Position numbers and translations under genes: made by a program
Shown here: positions 28,500 to 35,489 of the stretch, piece by piece
How positions within the stretch are numbered: the first letter of the stretch is position 1
How the letters are laid out: every line of letters starts with the position of its first letter
The notes under the pieces: generated by a model
What the model was told of the DNA's origin: nothing
What the model saw: only the letters and a program-made list of their open reading frames with translations
Databases searched by the model: none
NCBI GenBank assembly: GCA_937921685.1
Contig: CAKZUF010000048.1
Location: 1-36,640 of the forward strand
Length of the DNA stretch: 36,640 bases
Reading direction: 5' to 3'
Origin: an uncultured archaeon
GTDB taxonomy: Archaea > Thermoproteota > Nitrososphaeria_A > Caldarchaeales > Calditenuaceae

Positions 28500-29101
28500 C
28501 CTAGAACCGTGTTCAAAATGTCTGCAAGAACCTGTCTCGGCTGCTCCCCGGTCAAGACCCTGACAATCTTCCCCTCCCCATCTATTATGACATAGGTGGG
28601 AGTGGCCCTTACACCGTACCGGTCAAACACTCTACCCCCCTCGTCCCAGAGAGCCGTCCAAGGAATTTCATGCTGCGCGACGAAGCGAGCGCTCTCAGAT
28701 ACACTGCTCTGCCTGTCATCGAGCAATACTGTAACGAAGACGACCCCGCGACCGCTAAACTCCGAGTATAGGTCCTTGATCACCGGCTCCATGTTGTTAC
28801 AGTGCGGGCACCGCCACCATGCGAAGTCCAGGAAGACCACCCTCCCCCTTGTGGATGAGAGGGTAAATGTCTCATCGCTCAAGCCGTTAGGGGTGAGCCT
28901 CCTTAATACGAAGTCCGGCGCCTCCTCCCTCTCTGCTGTGGAGGTTATCTTGGTGATGGGCGGCTGAGCGGCGGGCTGTGATAATAAGAACACGATGAGC
29001 CCCACGAAGATGACTGCTGGGATGAGGGCGACTATGTATGAGAACCTGTGACGCCTCCCTCTGGCTCTCCCCCCCTTCCTACCCTTTTTAGACATCCTCA
29101 A
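28496..29101 (-). CDS. membrane-anchored thioredoxin-fold protein (TlpA/DsbA-like)
   Basis: N-terminal TM; VVFLDFAWWRCPHCNNMEPVIKDLY; ATPTYVIIDGEGKIV; 4-bp overlap with VKOR gene. Confidence 0.92.
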   Translation of the reverse strand: MRMSKKGRKGGRARGRRHRFSYIVALIPAVIFVGLIVFLLSQPAAQPPITKITSTAEREEAPDFVLRRLTPNGLSDETFTLSSTRGRVVFLDFAWWRCPHCNNMEPVIKDLYSEFSGRGVVFVTVLLDDRQSSVSESARFVAQHEIPWTALWDEGGRVFDRYGVRATPTYVIIDGEGKIVRVLTGEQPRQVLADILNTVLG

Positions 29102-29138
29102 CCAGAACTGCTAACCCCTTAATAACGTATTCGAGCTT

Positions 29139-29924
29139 TCAAGGAGTGGCGTTGGCTAGGAATCCACCGTCAATCACGAAGACTTGACCGGTGATGTAGG
29201 AGGCATCCGGGCTTGCCAGGAATGCCGCCAGCTTTCCCACCTCCTCAGGTGCTCCCAGCCTCCCTAGGGGTATTCTCTTAAGTAGTCTCTCGAGGTCTAG
29301 CGTCCCCTCCTCTATCCTCCGCCTAACCATGTCGGTGGCTATGAAGCCGGGAGCTATTGCATTCACTGTGACCCCGTGTGGCGCCAGCTCGAGCGCTAGG
29401 GTGCGGGTCAGACCCAGTATACCTGCCTTAGAGGATGCGTAGGCCGCTCTACCCCCAATTCCCATAAAAGACGTCACCGAAGCTATGTTGATTATCCTGC
29501 CCCAACGCCGGCTTGACATGTACTTGGCTGCATGCCTAGAGCAGATGAAGGGAGCCTTGAGGTTCACGGCCAACACCCAGTCCCACTCCCACTCGCTTAG
29601 CTCCGACGCGGGTTTAGCGACGTTGACCCCCGCGTTGTTGACCAGTATGTCGATCCTACCCATTCTCTCCACAGCCTCGTCCACCACCCTTATACAGGAC
29701 TCGGCTTGGGACAGGTCTGCGGCAAGCTCCACAAAGTCTACACCCAGCTCTGTGAGTATCTGTGCAGTCTCCTTCAAGCCCTCCCTCCGCGTGGCGTGTA
29801 TTACTAGCTTGGCCCCCTCCCTCGCCATCTCTACAGCGATGCCCTTTCCAATGCCCCTGCTCGACCCGGTTACCAGGGCTACGAGCCCATCTAGCCTGCC
29901 CAAAACCGCCCAGCCCTCTCCCAA
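29139..29924 (-). CDS. SDR family oxidoreductase (FabG-like)
   Basis: [48 protein letters not shown]. Confidence 0.94.
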   Translation of the reverse strand: MGEGWAVLGRLDGLVALVTGSSRGIGKGIAVEMAREGAKLVIHATRREGLKETAQILTELGVDFVELAADLSQAESCIRVVDEAVERMGRIDILVNNAGVNVAKPASELSEWEWDWVLAVNLKAPFICSRHAAKYMSSRRWGRIINIASVTSFMGIGGRAAYASSKAGILGLTRTLALELAPHGVTVNAIAPGFIATDMVRRRIEEGTLDLERLLKRIPLGRLGAPEEVGKLAAFLASPDASYITGQVFVIDGGFLANATP

Positions 29925-29956
29925 TCCCAGCCCCAGAGTGGATAAATCAATTTTAC

Positions 29957-30604
29957 CTATCGGGGTTGCAGGGTTTTTGCCAGCCTCTTCAGGTCCTCGG
30001 GCGTATCTATGTCCATGAGCATCTCCTCAGGCACTTCGAGGAGTGCGGCCTCGGAGAGGTGTCGGAAAATAACGCTCTTAGCCCCTCTATCACCCTCCAG
30101 TGCCAGCAGTTCGTTGTAGAGTCTTTTGTGGAATGCGGCCGGGTTTCGCGGCTCACCCCCCACGGAGGCGCAGGATAGGGGGTGTCCTCCCTGAAGTACT
30201 AGGCTTGCTAGGAGTGTAGGGATAGTTGAGTGGACGAGGGGCTGGTCTGCAACCATTATGACGACCGCCTCCGAGTCGTGAGAGACCTCAAGTACACCTC
30301 TCCTAATGCTGCTTGAAATCCCCTCCTCCCAATCCCTGTTAACTACAGGCCTAACGCCGGGGGGAAGGGCTCCTCCAACCCTCTCCGCCTCATACCCAAC
30401 CACCACGACCACCTCGGCACAGCCCGAGGCAAGCGCCGCTTCAACGCTCCACGAAACCAGAGGCTTACCTGAGAGAAATGTTAGAAGCTTGTTCGCCCCC
30501 ATCCTCCTCGACCCGCCCGCTGCTAAGACAACCACCGAAAACCTCGACAACGTGCATACAAAGTGCTGTGGTGGTATAAACCCTTTGTAGGATGCCAGCT
30601 CCAT
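29957..30604 (-). CDS. MobA/MocA-like nucleotidyltransferase
   Basis: [50 protein letters not shown]-terminus uncertain. Confidence 0.87.
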   Translation of the reverse strand: MELASYKGFIPPQHFVCTLSRFSVVVLAAGGSRRMGANKLLTFLSGKPLVSWSVEAALASGCAEVVVVVGYEAERVGGALPPGVRPVVNRDWEEGISSSIRRGVLEVSHDSEAVVIMVADQPLVHSTIPTLLASLVLQGGHPLSCASVGGEPRNPAAFHKRLYNELLALEGDRGAKSVIFRHLSEAALLEVPEEMLMDIDTPEDLKRLAKTLQPR

Positions 30605-30663
30605 AGCCGGGATAGCAAAATTCTTATATTATCGATAACCTCACTATATTTTGCGTGTGAGGT

Positions 30664-30819
30664 ATGCCGGCGCGTAAAGCTAAGAGGTCGGCTAGGGCTA
30701 AGAAAGGTGGAAAGAAGACGGCACGCGCAAAGCCGAAGAAGGCTGCAGCCAAGAAGAAGCCTGCTGCAAAGCCAGCCCCCACGGAGGCGCCGCCAGCCCA
30801 GCCACAACAGGGCCAGTAA
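30664..30819 (+). CDS. small Lys/Ala-rich basic protein (histone H1-tail-like)
   Basis: manual translation MPARKAKRSARAKKGGKKTARAKPKKAAAKKKPAAKPAPTEAPPAQPQQGQ*, 51 aa; TATA TCTTATATTATC upstream; absent from ORF track. Confidence 0.75.
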   Translation: MPARKAKRSARAKKGGKKTARAKPKKAAAKKKPAAKPAPTEAPPAQPQQGQ

Positions 30820-30888
30820 ACCCGGGCCCTGTCAAGACCACATACACCGCCCACTTTTTTTCTCATCGTCTTCCGGTTTTAGAAGGGG

Positions 30889-31101
30889 TTAGTGTATTGG
30901 GAAGAGGATTCGGAGCAGAAGCACAGCGGCTATTAAGAGGCCGCCTGCCAAGAGTATTATCTGGGGCCTTAGCTTAATCCCCTTAGTCTCCTCCTCAAAG
31001 AATCTCAACAGCCCCGCCCCCGTCGCAGGTAGGGGCGCCTCCCTCCTACGCCTCCGCGAGCCTGACACGCCTCTCCAATACCCTCCCCCATATTTATCCA
31101 T
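30889..31101 (-). CDS. preprotein translocase Sec61-beta/SecG subunit
   Basis: TGAGLLRFFEEETKGIKLRPQIILLAGGLLIAAVLLLRILFP. Confidence 0.87.
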   Translation of the reverse strand: MDKYGGGYWRGVSGSRRRRREAPLPATGAGLLRFFEEETKGIKLRPQIILLAGGLLIAAVLLLRILFPIH

Positions 31102-31175
31102 TCACAGCCAAATGGCATGCCGCAGGGACTTCCCTGAGATTTGTCAGGTAGTACGGCCTAATGGCCCCGCAACCC

Positions 31176-31206
31176 CCCGTCTTCATCATTTATCTATGGA
31201 GACGGG
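31176..31206. promoter_or_regulatory. inverted repeat flanking TATA-like sequence upstream of cdvB
   Basis: CCCGTCT...AGACGGG perfect 7 bp, spacer contains TTTATCTA. Confidence 0.45.
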
Positions 31207-31224
31207 CGGCAGGGCCTCTGAACG

Positions 31225-32004
31225 ATGGCTAGGATTATCGAGTATATCCGGGCTAGGGCTTTGGGTAGGGGGCGTAGCGTAAGGGAGGAGCCGGACTCCT
31301 ATAGCTCGAGGCTCTCATCCGCCCTCTTGATGCTTAACACCCAGATTAACCGTCTGAAGAATAAGTATGCGGGGCTGGAGGCGCGGGGGAGGGAGTATTT
31401 TGAGCGGTGCATCCAAGCCCTCCAGATGGGTGATGAGGGATACGCGGCTATTTATGCCGGTGAGATAGCCGAGCTCCGTAGGATTGCGAGGATCGTCCTC
31501 CAGTCCCTCCTGGTCCTCGAGCAGGTAAGGGTCCGGATGGAGAGCCTTTTGGAGCTCCGGGAGATCATTGGGCTGGCGCCCGTGTTGAAGGGGTTGTTGG
31601 AGCGTGTCAGGGTGGAGATTGTGAAGGTTGTTCCGGAGGCCGCTGAAAGCCTAGACAGCCTGAGCGGCGCGATAGACGGCCTGATAGCCGGCTCGGGCAT
31701 GTCGATGAGCCTCCCCTCCCAAGAGGCAGAGCACGAAGAGCTCTCCGACGAGGCCCTGAGGATACTTGACGAGGCTAGGGCAATTATCGCACAGAAGATG
31801 GCGGAGAGCTTCCCGGAGGTCCCCACACTCACATCCAAAGAACGTATGATCTATAACTACATCTCCTCCCTCCCCGAGGGCTCGGTGCTTGAGGTTGAGA
31901 CATGCTCCCGCGCCCTAGGAATACCTGAGGAGGAGGTTGAGGAGGTATTGAGGAGGCTGGAGGAGAAGGGCCTGATCGAGGTCAGCCAAGGGGAGCTGAC
32001 ATAG
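31225..32004 (+). CDS. cdvB: ESCRT-III-like cell division protein CdvB with C-terminal winged helix
   Basis: Snf7-like helices (LSSALLMLNTQINRLKNKYAGLEARGREYFERCIQALQMGDEGYAAIYAGEIAELRRI) plus wH (SKERMIYNYISSLPEGSVLEVETCSRALGIPEEEVEEVLRRLEEKGLI). Confidence 0.87.
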   Translation: MARIIEYIRARALGRGRSVREEPDSYSSRLSSALLMLNTQINRLKNKYAGLEARGREYFERCIQALQMGDEGYAAIYAGEIAELRRIARIVLQSLLVLEQVRVRMESLLELREIIGLAPVLKGLLERVRVEIVKVVPEAAESLDSLSGAIDGLIAGSGMSMSLPSQEAEHEELSDEALRILDEARAIIAQKMAESFPEVPTLTSKERMIYNYISSLPEGSVLEVETCSRALGIPEEEVEEVLRRLEEKGLIEVSQGELT

Positions 32005-32017
32005 TATGCATCCTGCC

Positions 32018-33481
32018 TCAGTATGCCCTGGAGACGTAGAGATAGGTCTTGCCTGGTGAGCCGCAGACAATGCAGGGTCTATCACTCTTCTCATCGACGT
32101 CGTAGCGATATCCCCGCACCTCTGCTCCTAATGAGCTCTTGAGAGAGAGGGCGCACTCTTCACTTCCACACCAGCTAACCCTGCATATTTTGCCGAGCTC
32201 AACATTTCTGGCCCCCTCCTCGAGGCTAGGGGCATCTACTATCTGCTCCGAGAGCCTCCTCTTCGAGCGCTCAGAGAGGCTCCGGGCTATGTCTTCAAGA
32301 ACCTTCGCCACCTCCTCCCTCAGCATCTCAATAGGCACGCTAAACTTCTCACCAGTGTCCCGCCTAGCAAGCACCACAGCACTCTTCTCAACATCCCTCG
32401 GACCCACCTCAACCCTGAGCGGCACCCCCCTCCTCTCCCAATAATAATACTTCTCACCCGGCGTGACGTCTTCGCGGTCGTCGAGTCTCACCCTGAAGCC
32501 CGGCCTTAAGAGGCCGTACACCCTCTTTGCGTATTCATAGACCTCGGCCTCTCTACCCTTATACGGTATGGGGACGACTACGATCTGGATTGGCGCCACC
32601 CAAGGCGGAAAGATTGGGCCGAGATCGTCTCCATGCTGTGCGATGACTGCTGCGAGGACCCTGCTGTAGCCGAAGCCGTAGCAGAGCTGCCAGGCATACT
32701 CCTTGCCCCCCTCCCTCTTCTCAAAGACTATCCCGAAGACCCGGGAGAAGTTTGTCCCAAGGTTGTGGACCGTCGCCACCTGGTTGACCTTACCGTCGGG
32801 ATTCCACGCGTCAAAGGCGATAGAATACTCGGCGCCAGCGAACTTGTCGAAGTCAGGCCTCCGGAGGATGAGGTAGGCAATCCCCAGCTCGTCCAACACC
32901 TTCCTATAGATCTCGACAGCCTTCCTCACCTGCTCCTCCGCCTCCCCCCTCGAGGCATGGGCTGTGTGGGCCTCATTCCAAGGAATCTCCCTGACCCTGT
33001 AGAGGGCCCTCGTAGCCTTCGTCTCGTAGCGGTATACCGCGCAGCTCTGGTGGACTTTTAGGGGGAGGTCTGAGTGGTTGCTGATCCAGAGGGCGAACAT
33101 TGGATACATGATGGTCTCTGAGGTGGGTCTAAGTATTAGTGGGGTTTCCTGCTGAGCCTCATTCTCACCTGTCCGTAGCTTGCCCACCGCGAAGACCTCG
33201 CCCATGAACCCCTTGATATGCTCAGCCTCGCGCGAGAAATTCTCCAGCGTCGCGACCAGGGGGTAATACATTGGCAGGTGGCCATCCTCCTCTAGGAGCT
33301 CCTCAAGCCTCCTCCTAACCCTCTCAATGACGAACCAGCCATTCTCCAGATAGACGATAAACCCCTTCACAGGATACCTGTTATCAGCTATCCGCGCCGT
33401 CAGGAGGACGTTATCAAACCAATCGCTGAACCGCTCAAACTTCTCAGATTCCTTGGCAATAAATCCTCCCAACCAGACCAA
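32018..33481 (-). CDS. proS: prolyl-tRNA synthetase, archaeal/eukaryotic type
   Basis: LRPTSETIMYPMFALWI, VYRYETKATRALYRVREIPWNEAHTAHA, C-terminal CIVCGSPGKTYLYVSRAY. Confidence 0.96.
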   Translation of the reverse strand: MVWLGGFIAKESEKFERFSDWFDNVLLTARIADNRYPVKGFIVYLENGWFVIERVRRRLEELLEEDGHLPMYYPLVATLENFSREAEHIKGFMGEVFAVGKLRTGENEAQQETPLILRPTSETIMYPMFALWISNHSDLPLKVHQSCAVYRYETKATRALYRVREIPWNEAHTAHASRGEAEEQVRKAVEIYRKVLDELGIAYLILRRPDFDKFAGAEYSIAFDAWNPDGKVNQVATVHNLGTNFSRVFGIVFEKREGGKEYAWQLCYGFGYSRVLAAVIAQHGDDLGPIFPPWVAPIQIVVVPIPYKGREAEVYEYAKRVYGLLRPGFRVRLDDREDVTPGEKYYYWERRGVPLRVEVGPRDVEKSAVVLARRDTGEKFSVPIEMLREEVAKVLEDIARSLSERSKRRLSEQIVDAPSLEEGARNVELGKICRVSWCGSEECALSLKSSLGAEVRGYRYDVDEKSDRPCIVCGSPGKTYLYVSRAY

Positions 33482-33539
33482 TCACACCCGATATTTAAAA
33501 ATAAACCATCCTTGAGGCGGCACAGCTATAGCAAAACCC

Positions 33540-33572
33540 TGGACCGGGCGGGATTCGAACCCGCGACCTCCC
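33540..33572 (-). pseudogene. tRNA-Ala 3' fragment (variable loop, T-arm, 3' acceptor strand)
   Basis: minus strand GGGAGGTC-GCGGG-TTCGAAT-CCCGC-CCGGTCC-A; no matching 5' half found nearby by eye. Confidence 0.7.
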
Positions 33573-33925
33573 TATTTAATGAAATGAATAGATTGTCTCT
33601 TGGGAGGGTTTATATTTTCAGCTTCTTTATCCTGATCCTGCAGTATTTTTTGGTGGTGGGAGGTGTTGTAGTCGAAATTGGTGTAGGTTTTTAGGCCCAG
33701 AGTTTATCTCTTGAGTGGGTTGAGTGTGTTAAATGTCTGTGAGGGCCTGATGCTGTCTTATAGGCCTTCTCCATGGGGAGAGGGTTATCGCATTGAAGAA
33801 AACCCCCTCCCAGCCCAGAACAACTCTCAACATGTCCCTGTCTATCGAGATTCTGACAGTATTCTCTCAATGGGGCTCCAGCCTCAAGCTTAACCGATAT
33901 CGGATTCATAGAACATATCCTCAAT

Positions 33926-34144
33926 CTATTGGAGACGTTCAGGCCTGATGAAATCCACCACCACTAGGCAACACTCCTCCATCTTCTTCAGGCCGCGGCC
34001 TTCATGGTGGTGGTGCAGGTAGATGTATAGGTCGTCGTCGTAGGCCTTGGCTATTCGCAAAACCCTAACCCCGAACACCCGCCCTATCTCCATTGCGATC
34101 CGGTTAAGCTCCGAGACAGCCCCGACAACACTTGGAACACCCAC
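33926..34144 (-). CDS. small hypothetical protein
   Basis: 72-aa ORF, protein-like composition (RIAKAYDDDLYIYLHHHHEGRGLKKMEECCLVVVDFIRP). Confidence 0.45.
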   Translation of the reverse strand: MGVPSVVGAVSELNRIAMEIGRVFGVRVLRIAKAYDDDLYIYLHHHHEGRGLKKMEECCLVVVDFIRPERLQ

Positions 34145-34409
34145 CCTCTACAACACTCTCATTCGGTGAATCCTCTGATACGACCCCAGCCTCCTCAACC
34201 CGCTCCGCCCCCAAACCCTAAAAAAAGAGTCAAGCCTAACCTGACGAGTAGACCGGAAGTATTGGGGAGTCTTGGGGGTTAGAAAGTACTGTGGGGGTGG
34301 TTTGAGCCTTTATGGTTTATTTATTCTCTGATGGTTGTGTCGATTATCTTATATGCATGTGGTTTTCGATGTTTTGTTGGGTGGCCTCTTGGGTGGGGGC
34401 TGCTCCCCG

Positions 34410-34715
34410 CCGGCCGACTGGTTCGATGAGGCTGGGGGGTTGCCGAGACGCCTCCTCCAATAGGCGGTGGAGGGGGTGTTGGGGAGGGTGGTCGGCCGGT
34501 AGTAGGATCGTCCCTAGAGGCCTATGGATAGCCCTGGGCCTCTGGGGCTGGGCTTCCGCCGCCAGGCTGATGCCGCGCGCCCAAACCCGCAACAGGGTTG
34601 AAGACGCGGCTACAGGCCTGGACAGCTGATGTATACGACCCTTCCCCCAGATTCCCGCCCTAGGTTGGGCGGCCACCCCCTATTCAAACTATTGATGGGG
34701 TGGCGGGGGGAGGGG
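34410..34715. ncRNA. candidate structured RNA region, 5' part
   Basis: nested inverted repeats: 34410-34418/34491-34499; 34512-34522/34537-34547; 34562-34567, 34572-34577, 34584-34588 with 34595-34599, 34605-34610, 34616-34621; 34639-34648/34705-34714 enclosing 34655-34660/34667-34672 and 34672-34679/34697-34704. Confidence 0.5.
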
Positions 34716-34734
34716 TTGGTTGGGTTCGGCCTTG

Positions 34735-34997
34735 GGACAGCCGCTTGGTTGACCACGCACCTGGACAGCCACTTGGTTGACGGGTGCGGCCTTAAGCCGT
34801 GCATGCCGGAGCCGCCATCCCGGGCAGGACAGCCACTTGGTTGACTGCCCTCACGCGCGGGACAGCCACTTGGTTGACCGTGCGTCCGGCTCCGGGACAG
34901 CCACTTGGTTGACCGGCGCCGGCGGCATGCACTGGTGAGGGCGGGCCAGTTGAGGCTGATGCCCCCTGAAGCACATCCGGACAGCCACTTGGTTGAC
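34735..34997. repeat. six copies of 19-bp GGACAGCCACTTGGTTGAC with irregular spacers
   Basis: 34735-34753 (one mismatch), 34763-34781, 34827-34845, 34860-34878, 34895-34913, 34979-34997; each core can fold CAGCC-ACTT-GGTTG. Confidence 0.95.
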
Positions 34998-35207
34998 GGA
35001 GGTGTGGAGGGGGGAAGAAGAATGCTTGACGACCGCTGGCGACTCCTAACAATTACTGATGATTTCTGGGTGACTTTCCCTGGGTGCTGTCGACTGGTGG
35101 TGGCGTGGGGTCCTCCACCAGCCCTCTCCGGGCGGCGTGGGGTCTGCCTGGAGACGGTGACAGCTCCTAGGGAGAGAAAAAAGCCGGCAATAGACTAAAC
35201 GATCCCC

Positions 35208-35300
35208 CTAGGCCCCGACAGGAGGCACCCTCTGTACGCCGGAGAGATTGGTGGCTCTCCGGCGGAGGGGGTTGTTATTCCTCCTGTCGGGGGAGCCTAG
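35208..35300. repeat. long rod-like hairpin
   Basis: CTAGGC+CCCGACAGGAGG pairs with CCTCCTGTCGGG+(GGA)+GCCTAG; inner GCCGGAGAG/CTCTCCGGC. Confidence 0.85.
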
Positions 35301-35475
35301 TCCCTCTGGCGGCCTTTGGGGCCTCCCGGGAAGGCCATGGAGGCCGTTAGAGAGTCTGGACCCCAGCCCCTTGGGGGTGGGTTGGAGGCTGGGGGTATTG
35401 AATGGGGGCTAAATGCTCCCTCCACAAACCCCACGGCACCTCCTGGTCCCGGGAGGAGGGCCGCCAGTAATGGGA
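35301..35475. repeat. large multi-helix inverted repeat upstream of the LAGLIDADG ORF
   Basis: TCCC/GGGA, CTGGCGGCC/GGCCGCCAG (35306-35314/35459-35467), CCTCCCGGGA/TCCCGGGAGG (35322-35331/35447-35456), inner ACCCCAGCC/GGCTGGGGGT. Confidence 0.8.
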
Positions 35476-35489
35476 CGGAGGAGGGTGTA

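Noticed and set aside
30523-30892. ORFs 30523-30807, 30624-30866 (-) and 30563-30892 (+)
   Set aside because: Out-of-frame shadows of the Lys/Ala-rich small protein and flanking intergenic sequence.
33512-33694. 60-aa ORF with LDRAGFEPATS
   Set aside because: Classic spurious peptide from the antisense strand of a tRNA T-arm; explained by the tRNA-Ala fragment.
33894-33903. CCGATATCGG palindrome
   Set aside because: Only 10 bp with no positional context; compatible with chance.
34735-34997. CRISPR array
   Set aside because: Only six 19-bp copies with spacers of 9, 45, 14, 16 and 65 bp; spacer edges pair with each other to extend hairpins; no cas genes.
34312-35198. ORFs at 34312-34629, 34344-34676, 34610-34804, 34629-34844, 34792-35052, 34905-35198
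   Set aside because: Low-complexity Pro/Gly/Arg/Trp composition on both strands and repeated peptides from the 19-bp motif (DSHLVDG, VNQVAV); better explained as translated structured non-coding sequence.
34410-35475. RNase P RNA, SRP RNA or rRNA intron
   Set aside because: Expected conserved core motifs not recognised by eye and no rRNA exons flank the endonuclease; an Infernal/Rfam search would be decisive.
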